DNA of 64,000 nt, taken from contig JAKNDB010000087.1 in NCBI GenBank assembly GCA_024305405.1, forward strand, positions 3,350,501-3,414,500, in the 5' to 3' direction. The DNA comes from Dirofilaria immitis. Lineage: Eukaryota; Nematoda; Chromadorea; Rhabditida; Onchocercidae. The notes beneath the pieces were generated by a model. That model had not been told where the DNA came from. It saw nothing but the letters and a program-made list of their open reading frames with translations, and searched no databases. A program made the position numbers and the translations under genes. Shown piece after piece: positions 1 through 13,300 of this stretch. Every line of letters begins with the position of its first letter. Position 1 is the stretch's first letter.

Positions 1-1851
1 GCTAAAGTTTAGTAGCAAATTCGAAAGTCAGATATATTAGCAGGGAAGTATGACAAGTGCGGTATGGACTTCAACAATCTAGCACTAACATTTACACTGA
101 TCACTGCAAGGTTTTTAATGAATTGATGTTAAGTGAAAACTGGTTTTTGAAGTAATCGCTTCTTTTGCATATATTGCGAAGAAACGTAACATACGTTAAA
201 TTGAATTTCAATGGCAAATTTAATTGAATTGCAGGTCAAGCCTTTTCAGACATCGATGGAGTTGGATATATCACATTTAACAACAATTGAATTTTTGTCA
301 ACGAAATTCTTATTCCATTTTATGGTTAAATTTTTTATATCCATAAATTATATATGGCAGGAGATAATTTAAATTTGGTATTCATAGAAATTTGAGAAAG
401 TTTATTATTATTATTTTTTTTTGCTATATCCATTTCTAAATAATTTTTAACGATGTCATTAACATTGAGTGAGTTTTAAGATCTACGGCTGACCTTCTAT
501 GCAAATTCAAACTCTCTTCTACCATATATAAAAATTGTAAATTTATAGAAAGGCAAGTTAAGAACACATAATATATCTAACCATCTTTTTTTCAATCAAT
601 CGAACAAAAAGAAAGTGATTGGTCTTATATATGAAATAATAAAAATTTTCGGATTTTCAAGACAACTGTCAATCATTGGGAATGAACCAGTGATAGAAAA
701 ACCTCTAAATCCTTTTCTTTAAATCACAAAAATTTCGATGGTAATCAGTGTTGGAATAATCGAAATACTTTATAATAAAAATATATCAAGATAATTTAGA
801 TATTATTATGTTATATAATTCATCTCAAATCTAACAACTGATTTATAATATAAAATCCATTAATCATAGTATGAAGTCTCGAAACAAATGAGTTACTTGT
901 GCTAATTAAGTTAAAGTAGAAAGCGAAGGAGTGTGGAAATACTGTGATTTGATCTGATAAGGGAACTCTATCAAGTGATCAATCGAATTTCCAAACCAGG
1001 TAGATTACCATTAGATGTAGGGAATGATGCTCAATTAACTTTTTCAATCTATAAACTTTTTTCAGTGTATTGAAGCATAGTAACTATTAATTCATCTTGG
1101 TTTATAACTAATTATTACGTCAATTCTTGATTATGTTATCTTTACACTTCAAATTATTTTTCAATCCGAATCAAATGCGTGGGAAGCAAAAATTTACTCA
1201 AATATTTATCTTTACATTATTGAAAATTACGCTAATTTATCATCAACAATTTCAAAATGAACAACGACAATCGATCCAGATATGTGCTGGAAAGCATAGT
1301 TTTATAATGAATATTGGTGATTTTGCGATTTTATTATGAATCTATTAATAAAACTTGTGCTTATACTTGGAATAATTTTCGATTTTGTCGAGAATCAGTT
1401 GCTTCGATCATTGCAGTCCAAGTCAGTGTAAAACATGGCATAATAATAATCGAAATTATCATAGAACTTCGACTAAGTTCAACAATCAATTTGTTGATCC
1501 TATTCGTAGCAGGTTTAATTAAACTTTGACCGTTTTTCCTGGCTCGAAGTATTACGCTTCAGATTTCATCTTAAGAACGCTAAAATGAGCCAAGTGTGAC
1601 TGCGATCAAAATTATGTATGCAAGAAGCATTAAAATTTTTGAATTTTATTTATTTATTTTTTTTGGTTATTTTCTGCACCTGTACAAATTCATGTTTCCA
1701 TTCATCTGCATATTCACTCTTTTGTTAGCAATTTTATCGATAGAATATATATAATATAAATATTAATAAAAATAACATTTCTCGATTTCTAAGTTGAAGC
1801 ATTTCATTTTCGGAAGAAAAAAATGATAAACAAAGAAAATAAGCTGTAAGA
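1..1851. other. Gene-free AT-rich stretch
   Basis: No recognisable gene. An open frame on the plus strand runs from about 234 to 370 directly behind an acceptor-like TTGAATTGCAG. It could be a terminal exon of a gene starting outside the window, but nothing in its translation is recognisable and chance is as likely. The rest is short ORFs broken by stops. Confidence 0.5.
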
Positions 1852-2204
1852 TTATTTTTGCATAATTAACAGAACAAATGCAACACAAAGCATTAATAAT
1901 AGAATAAAAATCGTTGTAACAATAAAGATATCAGATTTTTTCAATTTCAATTCATCTAATTTATCATAGGTTCCAATCGTTACATGTTGAACTTTAGCAA
2001 AATGCCATTTGGGTATTAGATATGTTGCTGATACCATTTGATTCGTTTTACCATCAAATGATTTTATCGTTACAATTTTGTTGCTATCATTTTTTGTGTA
2101 ATATCGTTGTCCGCTAATGTACAAATTATCTTTATCTGTTGCATCAATTTTTTTCTTTGTAGCAAATTCAGCGCTATTTGTATCAATATTAGTAAAAGTA
2201 GCGA

Positions 2205-2263
<59 letters not shown>

Positions 2264-2412
2264 ATAATAATAATAATATTACTAATATTAGGTTTCATGG
2301 TCTCGTAGAGTTTTTTGTTCCATTTAATTTCAGATAAGCATTGTCCCATATCACTTAATAAAATATTCATTATGGAGAGAAATGCGATAAGATAACCAAA
2401 CCAAGTAAGCAT
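1852..2412 (-). CDS. Possible membrane protein with threonine tract (unrecognised)
   Basis: I do not recognise this protein. It is a single open frame of 186 codons from a genuine ATG, long for such AT-rich DNA. Residues about 5-22 are hydrophobic (signal peptide or anchor). Next come a lysine-containing stretch, a short isoleucine run and about 19 threonines encoded by an ACT microsatellite. A polar domain of about 90 residues with several Lys, Asp and Tyr follows, and a strong hydrophobic helix at about residues 162-183 ends four residues before the stop. Two hydrophobic ends around a threonine-rich linker suggest a surface or secretory-pathway protein with a tail anchor. No acceptor lies just upstream of the ATG. 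The repeat keeps the frame because its unit is three bases, so chance openness is partly explained by it, but the 90 codons after it are also open. Confidence 0.4.
2205..2277. repeat. (TAG)n/(TAA)n microsatellite
   Basis: About 19 copies of TAG run into five or six copies of TAA on the plus strand. On the minus strand it encodes the Thr/Ile tract of the candidate protein at 1852-2412, so length changes would alter the tract without breaking the frame. Confidence 0.95.
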
Positions 2413-5400
2413 TATGTTGTGAATAATTAAATTTTGAAATAAACGATTGCATATGTATATTTTTTATTTCAACTTTTTCTTTACATACTAATTATGCAAT
2501 AAACAAAATGTATGAATAATAAATTTAGAAGAATTTGCAGATTTTAATAAGAAAATAAAAATGAATTCAATTTAAATAATATGAATAATTCTTTTTGCCT
2601 AAAACAATAATAATAGGATATTTGGTTTTGTACATATCCCCTTCCTACTCTTGACTTAAGTAAGGAAATGATGATTAATTGGATTAAAAGAAATGCCATT
2701 TCAAATTGCCATTTAAAATATGCAAGTATCAAGAAGGCTTATTATATCAATTGCTTAATCATTCATTTCAATTTACTCAATAAACTGAATATCCGGGTTA
2801 TTTCTAACATGATGCCATTCTTTAATGACTTAGGTTAACAATTTAACGATAAATTGCTTGGAATCATGCTAAATCATCCAGTAATTTATATTATATCAGA
2901 TTTGTTTGTTATTTGAAGTGATAACAATAAGAAATGAACACTTTTATCGGAGAAGAAAATATCAGTCATTTCAATGGTTTGTTTTCGTCTATGCTAATAT
3001 TTGAAAGTATGGAAAAATATGTACATAAATAAATAAATCATCTGGTACATAGATTAACATCAAATGATTTCACACCTAATGATTCTATTACTTTTATGTT
3101 CAATTATATGCAAAATGTAAAATCAAATTTGATATAATTTATTCGAAAATTAAAAAATAATTTACAGGATTAAAATAAAATTCAGCGGTTAATTCGTTAA
3201 ATTCTGAATTTCAATTAAATTTTATTTTGGAATTAAAAAAATTTTTAAATAACGAAATAACATAAATCATTTATAAACTAACAACCATTTTTGATACGAA
3301 CAATTATTTTGATTGTTAACAAATGCATAAACCTACTTGGATGTAAATAAATATTATCATCTGCAATCATTTAAATATCTTTCATTTTATTCTCGAAATC
3401 CATTTTTAATTATACTCATTTTGCAAAATGGTTTTGGCCGCAATGAAGTAAGTTAAATTGAAATTTTCAGATAAATATTTATTCCTTAAGTGAACATATT
3501 CAATTTTTAACTTCTATATTTTTTAGATATCTAAAAAATAAGCCAAATGAGAACTATTAAATAAAGATATCGCTAGGCTGTATGATATTTCAACGTGATA
3601 AATGTATTTTTATCACTTACATATTTGATGACAAAGATTAATTAATATCGCATATCCACGAGTAAATTTTGTATTTTTGTTCATCCCATTTGTTTATATT
3701 GTTGAAAAGGACGACAATTTTAAAATAGCGATCACAGATACATCATTATGACGTTTATTGTCTAAGAGGTATAGTTATGATAGCCATTATAACCAATTCA
3801 TTGAAGAGAAGCATAAAATATATTAAATTCAAATCATTAATTAATACTTAATTCAAGAAAATAATTAGCAATCGTCAATACTTTATTAACTTACTTAAAT
3901 TTTTTAATGGCTTTTTAATCAACATGGCAATATTTGTCGAAAATCATTGCAAATATCAATCGGACATCAATTACCAATTAATTGAACATGTGAATTTTGG
4001 AAAACATTCAAAATTTCCATGAATTTTGAAATAGTTTATTCACAAACAAAATTAATTTTGTAAAATTGTTTTATGGAGACATGGAAAATTTCATTTTCTT
4101 TTACATCAACAAATCTTTTCTAAATCGAGAATTTTTTATAAGTTTCTCAAACACTTTTAGTCCTTCGCCAGCTTTTCTCAGTCCATTCTAAAGACAATTT
4201 CAAATCCCGTTCAGCAATATTCTACTAAGCCTGAATTTCAAGTAGCATTTGCAAATAATTTTCATTTACATCCCAAAAATAAAATCACAAGAAGGCAAAA
4301 TACTTATTCAACCAGAATTTTCTGAATAATGTTATCCCAAAATGGTGAAAAATTTATTCTATCTATATTGGGCGAATACATTTCAAATGGATTTTTTTAA
4401 CAGATAAAGTATTATGCATACTGTAATTACATAAAACATTAGCAAAGAAAAATATATTAATATCATTTATCATAAATTTAAATTATATATTGCTATCGTT
4501 TCATTTTAAGCATTATTTTTCTCGGACAATCAAATAATTTCATGTATATCTAAGTTTTATTTTTGAATAACTGAATTATTTCTCTTAGTTATGAAAAAAT
4601 TTTTTAAATAAAAGTACGGAATTTTTATTTAGAAATAATGCTTGTAAATCAAAGCATAACAAAGTTGCATATGTTCAAATTTACATTCAAATAAAAGTAT
4701 GGAAGCTATAAAAGTTTCTTGTCATTGTATTGTCAGTCTCGCATGTTGCAAGATGAGAAATGAGCCTGATGAAGCTGAAAATTAGTTTTTATTTAAAAGG
4801 ACAGAAAGTGGAATAGAGCAATGACTTTCTTTTATAACTTTCTTTCCCGAATTAGTTCAGATAAAATTAGAATAAGGACTTTTATATCAATATATGTCTT
4901 AGTGCAAATAATTAATGAATAAATAAAGTAATGCACAAAGGTCTTTTGATAACTAATCGAAATATAGAAATTAATATTAAGTTTTAATTAAATTTAATTT
5001 TACTCAGAAAATTTTCAAACAAATTTACTGATTTATTTGCAACAAGAAATTATCGATTATATTAAATTCTACACCGCTTGTAATAGTTTTATTTCCTTCT
5101 TAATTTTTGATTATTTTCCATTTCTTCGTGCTGCTTTCAAAATAGCTCTTTTTCTTTTCGATTATATATTTGTTGTCATTCGAAGTACGATAATAGTATT
5201 TGAAATTAAACTGCAAAACAAAATCAATTTGACAAAAAGTTTTCGGTTTAAAAGTTTAAGGTTTAAAAACAACAAAACAAATAGTCTTCTTCCCTTCCTC
5301 GTCTCGTAATTTTTAAAATTATCTTAAAGTAAACATCTGTTAATGCTCAAAAATAATAATTATGAAGTGTTATCATTTGCATACAGATATATTATATGGA

Positions 5401-6098
5401 ATTTAATGAGAAAGAATAAATAAACATAATTTCTAATTTATTTATAAACACTCATTTTCCCCATGACCTGAAATGAATCATGCAAAATTCCATAAAACTT
5501 TTCAATCGATAATAATTTCTTTTTCACTTTTCTGCACATTCCTTTTCTCATTTCTTGATCATTGTGAAAATTTATGAAATATTAAAATTGCATGCAAAGT
5601 TGAAAAAAAAAAGTATGATTTCTGAGACAAGTTCCAGAAAATCCTAAATTTCCTCATCTTGACTACATTTTCTGTAAATTTGGTTTTGTCTAAATGAAGT
5701 TTAATTCAATTCAATTATAGTTCAAATAATTAGATTCAATTCTATTCTACTCGAATCAAAATTTCTTTGGAAATAGAAAGAATGTTCAGGTATGATTCAT
5801 GAGAAAGAAAGATTCACTGCCGAAGTTTTTATGTTCGTTCATTCGAGATAGAAAAAGGGAAATCTCATGTTTCAAAGCGTCTTTTTTGTTTGAAAAAGGC
5901 TGAAATATTTGACATTATTATGAATTTCTAATTCAAAAAAGATTAAATACTAAAATATGCTGGAATTTCTTGTCCAAATAAAAGCGATATGTTGATATAT
6001 CAGCAATTGGAAAGTAAAAACAAAGTTGAAATTATCAAGATATCATGAAATCTTTCAAGAAGAAAAAGCTATCATCGACTGGTGCAGCAAGATAGAAC
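2413..6098. other. Gene-free AT-rich stretch
   Basis: Only short chance ORFs. The open frame at 5037-5309 (plus) is rich in Phe, Ile, Leu and Lys, starts at a non-ATG codon and has no recognisable motif. Part of this region should hold the 3' UTR of the OST-alpha gene ending at 6099, but no clear AATAAA was seen close to its stop. Confidence 0.5.
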
Positions 6099-9000
6099 TT
6101 ATTGCTGTTGTATACTGTGTTCACATGTGACCACCGATGATGCAACACTTCGACTGGAAGGATATTTATCGAAGAATGCACTTCGCGATGGTTTCAGAAG
6201 TGCGGTGGAAATAAGAGAGACGAAGAACGATTCAATCACGACTACGAAATTTTTCCAGACTGCAAAAGAAAAAAATCGTAAGATAGTTTAAATTTCTAAT
6301 ATTTAAATTCATATGAAGAAAAAACAAACCTGCGAAATCAATAAATTTTAAATTTTCTGATTTCAACGAACGATAGATTGTATTCCATTCGAAATACCAC
6401 AACTTTTTTAAGGATAAGAATTACTTAAATTTCAGTTTTTTAATTTAAATTTATTCACATAAAAATTATCCTTTTCAAAGCAATTTCGGAAAACAAGTTT
6501 TTTTTCAATCTTTTCAAAGTTTTAGAACTGCGCTCGACCAAAGCTTATCAATGACTAGTAATTGCAATAATGATATAATTGTTTCAGAACAAAACAGAGA
6601 GTAATAATTAGAGAAGGGTAATTCCCAATGTTACTTGCGAATATCCGTTGGTAAACTGAATTTCATGATAGCATCAAATGACTCAACATCTTATGTTTAA
6701 ATTAGACCTTAGATATCAGCTGTGTAATCATTGCATATATAATTATAAACAATAGATAGTCAATTATTTTGCTTCTTTCATCTTTTATAATGAGTTCATA
6801 TTTTTCTCATATTATTTGAATAAAAAATTTTATATTACTAACAAAACGCTGTTTCAAGCGAAGGTAAAACAGTGCCACAGTTAAATATACCAGCTCGAGC
6901 CAAAAAATCAAAAATAGGTTGCTGTATGCCATAAAACATAAAATAGAAATCGAGCAGTCGAAAAACTACGATATAACGACATGAAATCAATTCATCCTTA
7001 AAAGTAATCGATAATTTGCATGCAATTCGAAGTACTAATTATTTATTTTTCATTAATAAGTGTAGTAAATTATCGAATAATCTATTAACCAATATGGGAA
7101 TAATTGTATAATTACCTAAAGCATTCAACTCTTAATGATTCTGTGAAAGGAATGTTCCCATTTTTTTTTAAACATACAGACTATTCCATGCATTTATTCT
7201 CCAATCAAAGTCATTTCATAACTTACCAGATTTGAAACAGTTGTTACAAGTATATGTGTACCGTATATACCGATCAGTAATGAAGGAAGCGATATGAAAT
7301 CCAATATTTTCAACGCTCTGAAAAATGAAACTGATCATTCGAAGTTCAAAAGCGCAAAAAAACAAATGATAGAAAAATTCAGATTAAATATTAATTTTGT
7401 AATCATCACTGATTTCAAACTTTCTAGACAAAGAACTTTCGATGATCAGTGATGATTAACAAAAATTTTACACCGAAGCTAAATTCTTATTATTTTAAAT
7501 AAAAGCATTAATTTTGATGCGCCTAATAGGCTACTTACATAATAGCACCATCTTGATATTCAAAATAAAGGATTAAGCTTAAAATTGTAAATATAAGTCT
7601 GATACATGGAGCTTGAAAGACCATCATTTCGCAGAATCGTATTCGACCTCTGCAACAGTAATTTATTGTTAATAAAGTTACTTGTGATTCATATTTCGGC
7701 AATAAATAACAAATTTCAGTGATTTCTAGAATAATTCAATTATTAAAACTCAAAACAATCGAAAAAATTTTGAAAAATTGCAATTCAGAAATAAATATCA
7801 ATCAGTTCTTCTTGTGGTTCATTTAAAAAATTATAATTACGAAGAATTGATTGGAAATTCAAGATCAGCGTTAAATTTAATTAAGGACTATTTAGGATCT
7901 TCATAATCCATTTCGATCAATTTTTAATGAATTATATTAATAACCATAAAAATTAAATGCAATTATTGATCTTATATTACAAGACATATAAGCTTTAATA
8001 ATAATATGCATTTATTTCGATTCTTATCCAGTGTTCATTTTACAGCTTGATTTTAATCAGATGCTTTATCAAATCATTTCATGCAATAGTGAGCATTCCA
8101 ATCGAAATTTACGATAATATATGTCATAAGTTATCACTCTTCTTTCGATTTATCATCTACTGATTATTATTAATTTATATTTTTATAGAAACAAAGTAAA
8201 AAATTGGATGAATGTATCCGAGTAGAACTATGATATTTATTTGCACAAGCATTTCATATTTGGCAATTGAAAAGAATTATTTAAGTCAATTCAATTTTAA
8301 TTAAAAAATGTCTTACTGATCAAGTTCAAGTTCTGGAAGACATGGAAAGACACAGCAGAATGGTGGTGTTTGTACACTAATTCTCGAACAACCACTTTTC
8401 ATTTTTCTCACCATTTTTTGACGTCCTTCGAAAATGTTCATCAAAAGACAGATAATTACCCATAATGCTATAGAAAAATACCTATAAATAAATTATGATA
8501 ATCTGAAAGTTAAATAGAAATTTAAACAACAAATTTCAAATCGGAGGTTAATGAATTCGTAATGAAATGATAAGTAATTAAAATTTTGCAAAACTTTATT
8601 TCGTGAAAAGAAATTTTTGAATAAATGGAAAAATGATGGCATTTAACATTACTATACGATGAGAGTCATTTAACATATTAAAGAACTAAATCGAATTTAA
8701 TCAAATAAATGACTTTCAATTATAAGAGAATGAACTGCTAATATTACTTTACTGTTATTCTGAAATATTCAATTCCTTTTTCGAAATTTTCTAAATCTTA
8801 AAAATTTTCGAAAGAAAATCAAAAAAATTTTAAGAAAAATCAAAAAAAAAAGAAAAATATCGAAAAAAATTAATACCTAAATTAAGGAATATTAAGGAAT
8901 ATCGAATATTGCCTACTAAGAACGACGTAACTTGAATTAGTGACTTAAAACAGGTTATCGCCTATTATATTAGAACTTTGTTGGTCCAAGATTTTTCTAC

Positions 9001-10321
9001 TACGCCAATATCATATATATAGCAAAGACATTACTATTTTAAAAAGCAAAATGTTATTTTAAGGTTAAAATAACTACTGAAATCTAATGGTCAAGTTTAC
9101 AAGTTCAAAAACGAATATTTATATTTTTGAAAAATCCTACTGACGTACCATTTGAAATTTAAAATAAACTTACAAAAAGCCAAGAAGATGAGAAAGGAAC
9201 CATACCCGTGGCATATACATAGCGACTAATGATAATGATGATACAAACTGAAACATAATATTATTTTAAAATTTTAAAATAATTAATTTAAGATACTTCT
9301 CGCTATAATATTAGATAATGAATAATTATTTACTTAGTATTCCATACAGTTACTTAACCATAAATTACTCCTGAAAAATAGGTTTAATTTTGGGTAAATT
9401 TAATTGCATTGAAATCATTTCCGATCCTTCCGGCATGTGATCGTGCAATAACTACTTCGCTTTCCATTACATGAAACTTCCCAGTTACGATCAAAAACAA
9501 CGAAATGAATTTTCGTTTCAAATAAATCTGACAATTCTTGATACTATAAAATCTGATATTTACGATAACTTCTCAAATTCTGTCAATTTTTGTCTTAAAC
9601 TTCACTTATCCTTTGTGTTAGATAACAATTTCGGGTAACAGGAATAGATAAATTATAATTAATTATAAAAGGATTTACCGGTGCAGTACCAGCTAGATAG
9701 ACGATAAAACCTCGACGATATCGCTGTGTAACATAAAATGATATATAAAAGATATGTAAAACACCGAGACATGCAGTAGCCAAAAAAATAATGGTTGATG
9801 CTATTAGGGCTATAACAAGTGGCAATTCAATTCCTGCAAATTAACATTTCAAAATTAACATCACTTGTAATATATCTAAATAAGGATGAGTTAGTCTTTC
9901 AAGTTACTTCCAACATATCTGGATAGGACCAAATGAATAATAATAATAAAAAGATGTCAACGGGATTGATAAGTCGATAATTTTAAAAAAAACGACCAAG
10001 AGTTCTAAATAAATAATTGGCAAATTTCGACGATATGTTTACATAATTAGCTAAAGGAGCTTGGCGTCTGAAGATCGAGTATTAATATACAGTATGAAAA
10101 GTGGAAAAAATAGAAAACTTTTTGAAGTGATAAATTGAAAAAGACAAAAAATGAGAAAGTAAATATTTTAAATATAGTTTAAATGAAATTTTAAAAAAAA
10201 AAATTATGCGCTAAAAGAAAAACATGCTTGATAGGTAAACTCGAGCAGTAGGTATTCCAACTGGCCCATCCGTACAATTCAGCAATGAATCGGCTATAAG
10301 TTTCATAAAAGTGTGAAACAT
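6099..10321 (-). CDS. osta: Organic solute transporter subunit alpha (SLC51A / OSTA family)
   Basis: Multi-pass membrane protein of the OST-alpha/TMEM184 family. In vertebrates OST-alpha pairs with OST-beta to move bile acids and steroids across basolateral membranes; nematode members are also known from sensory cilia. Minus-strand exons: 10228-10321, 9679-9833, 9174-9247, 8317-8481, 7539-7649, 7227-7317, 6843-6996 and 6099-6259, together 1005 nt or 334 aa (human 340). All junction phases agree. Diagnostic blocks in order: NCT..GIPTA at the N-terminus, RYRRGFIVYLAGTAP at the end of exon 2, MYMPR in exon 3, the cysteine motif TPPFCCVFPCLP in exon 4, QQPIFDFLARAG in exon 7 and PSRSAFFDKYPS in the last exon. 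About seven hydrophobic helices are visible. The start ATG lies 6 nt behind an acceptor AG, with an in-frame TAG spanning that AG. The only weak junction is exon 1 to 2, which needs a GC donor (CAA|GCATGT) or another boundary. Confidence 0.88.
7401..7457. repeat. Inverted repeat within an OSTA intron
   Basis: Perfect 13-nt arms, AATCATCACTGAT at 7401-7413 and ATCAGTGATGATT at 7445-7457, are separated by 31 nt inside the intron between exons 5 and 6 of the OST-alpha gene. Function unknown; could be a chance hairpin. Confidence 0.6.
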
Positions 10322-10340
10322 TTTCCACTAAAAATCAAAC
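10322..10340 (-). promoter_or_regulatory. Probable trans-splice acceptor of OSTA
   Basis: Read on the minus strand, TTTGATTTTTAG ends 6 nt before the start ATG. No cis donor or upstream exon is evident, so a spliced leader could be joined here, leaving a 6-nt 5' UTR after the leader. Confidence 0.5.
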
Positions 10341-13300
10341 TGCTATTGCTCTTTACCAATCCAATAATAATATCGTTGAGGTTAGGTTTTAATTCCTGAC
10401 ATTTGATATTACCTTAAAATGACGATAAATTAAAAAAAAAAACAAGAAGTTTTTTGTCAATTATATCAATATCAATCATGCGAGAAAAAAGGGGTGAAAG
10501 CAATTAATAAAAATATTAAAAATCGATTTTTTCTGCAAAGATAATTTATCTTCTTCCAATATTTAAGAATGCTTCAGTGAATAATTTCCATCTATTTTTT
10601 TAATGCTTAACAGTAAGAGATTTCGATTTTTTGAAAATTTCTATGCATCCTAAATTAAAAGATTGTAGAATGATATTTATAAACATCAGCAGTGATAAGA
10701 GGTATTATTTCTATAATCCTTTACAAACAATGTAATATCGATAAATGATAAATGCAGAAAAGAAAATTGTAAAACGGTGAAAGATTATGACGGATTAGAA
10801 ACTGGGAGAAGAAAAAGACAGCCGTATTTTTGAAGAATAATTAGTGAATAGTTTGTTTCGAAGAGTAGCCCAACTCATTAAACAGAAGTAATAAACAATC
10901 CTGATAATTGAAGATGAATTATGGAAATTATTGTTAAATTTTGGTAGAATCTGATAAATAATCAATAAAAATTAGTCTCGATATTCACACTTTTTCGAGC
11001 ATCCGATAGGCATATGATAATCTATGCACATTCCTCTCTCTTCCTCTTCCTTACCAATTGAAATTTTGGAACTAATTATCGGTATTTAATTATTGATTAC
11101 AATCGATCTCAGTGTTGATCATCAGTTCAAATGTTATATGCTTCGTTATCCAACACAGAATCGCTAATCTTTTCTAGTAGAATAATGAGGAGAAGGGAAA
11201 AATGAGAGATATGTTTGTCTGATCTTGAAAATATCAGGTTATTCTTTTTCTTATTTCATTTTTGCACTTCTTCAACTTTGCGATGCTCTTCACTTGATAC
11301 ACTTCTCATCTCAATATATTTTTATATTTGATTAAAGCGAGACAAGAGTTGTAGCCAAGAGAAAAGAAGAAAATCAAAGAAAAAGCAGTGCTTGGCAAAT
11401 TATGCTAAAAATATAAAATATTTATTTTGATTCCATAAAATTTACGAAAATCTTTATGTATCCCCAATGAATTAATTTATTCATAAATAGTGATAATATC
11501 AATTATAGTTAATTTAAAAACAGTTCAAACATGATTGATTTATTCTGAAACATCTACTAAGTTCAGCCACCTCTATAATTTTACCAAATAACCTATTATT
11601 TACTTACTATGTCAAATCACGTTAAGCCTGATGACTTTTTAGTCTTTCAGCAATAAATGATAACGGAGTATTTAAGAGAGAAATGATCTGTAGATGATTT
11701 CTTATCTTTTCAAAAATAAATAAATATTATTAAACTCCAGCAATTGCTCATATTGAGAAGATAAATTCAAGAAAGTGCAGTAATACCAGTGGAAGTTTAA
11801 TGAACGATAGAAACAGATGGATGTGATGAAGAAATAATTTAATAAATGGAAAGATAGTAGTATATTTCGAATAATACTATTTCACTAAATTGTAAGCATA
11901 AATTATCCTTTCAAGCATAGAATAGTTAATACAACTTTAATAGATAATAATCAAACAATTATCATAGTAAACAAAACAATAAGCTAACATTCAAAAGATA
12001 AGGGAAAAAAATTTGTTGTAGCGAAATATAAGCATGCATATCACATAGATAGATCACAAAATAAATTAAGATTAAGGCTAGCAGGGCAATGCGAATTAAT
12101 TTTATTGCTTGCAAGCAAAAAGAAATGTTAGAAAATATAGTACTGTTTGTTTGATTGGATGATTCCTCATGCTAAAAACCAAACAGAATTCAGCTAACCG
12201 ATGTCAATGGATTGGATAAGCAAATTTGATAATATAGCTGACTGATTTATCAACAATGATTTAATTATAAATATGCAATGCGGCCAATCTTTAAAATCTA
12301 CAATTATTGAAATAAAAAATTTTCATTTTCGTCAAAAATCTAATGAAAAATAGGTAAACAGACGAACTGTTTACATGAGCACTTAATTTGTAGAGTAAAT
12401 AAGTTATTAGTTGTTTGAATGTTATTATAAGGTGAAATAAATAAAAGCTTTTAACATATATTTAACAATATAATATAAGGTAAGGAAATTAATAATTTGA
12501 TAGTAAATTAAATTAAAAAGAAAAATCGGATATATGATGAAGAATCATCTAATTTCAATTTAACATGAAAATGAAATTGACATACAAATAAATTTTCAAC
12601 GAATAATTTTTCATTTGATAAAATCGCTAGAAAGATAATTACACAACTAGCAAATTTCATATTACAGTTAGAGACAAATATTTAAGCTAAAGTAAACAAA
12701 TGTGGAAGAAAATAACTGTTCAAATTTATATAGCTATTAAAAAGAAATAAAATGAGAAAGAAATTTTGAATATGTTTATGGGCAATTAAAAAAACTATTC
12801 AGAATAATGCCTATTTACTTGATCTATTTCAAAATGTCGAGAATAATAAATGAATGGTGAATTTTTAATACGTGTAAGTATATCACGTATGTCATTATAC
12901 ATGAAATAATGAATTTTTATTTTGATTAATACTATAATACAAATCAGCAATTTAGTTCTCATAACAATTTCATATTTTTATTTTTTTGAATGATTTTGAT
13001 CGATTTAGTATCTTGATTCATAAATTCTAAGAGCTTCCTTAAATCGTTCATTGATTCTATCCAGATTTTTCTGATTACTTATAAGAGATATATTAATAAC
13101 CGTAACTACTTATGAATATAGTCTGTCAGAGAAATAAAAAAGAAAATGCAAAATACTTCGGCAATAAAAGAGAGGAAAACAAGGGAAAAAAGAATAATTC
13201 GATTGCAAAATTTTATTTAATGCATCATTGAACAATATATGTTATTCTTAGTATATTGATTTCAAATATTTCTAATATAGTAAAATCAAAGATCATGTCA

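Noticed and set aside
2107..2337. Plus-strand Ser-rich and Val-rich ORFs
   Set aside because: Translations of the (TAG)n repeat in other frames.
6082..6291. Plus-strand ORF of 69 codons
   Set aside because: Antisense shadow of the last OSTA exon, whose minus-strand reading matches the family.
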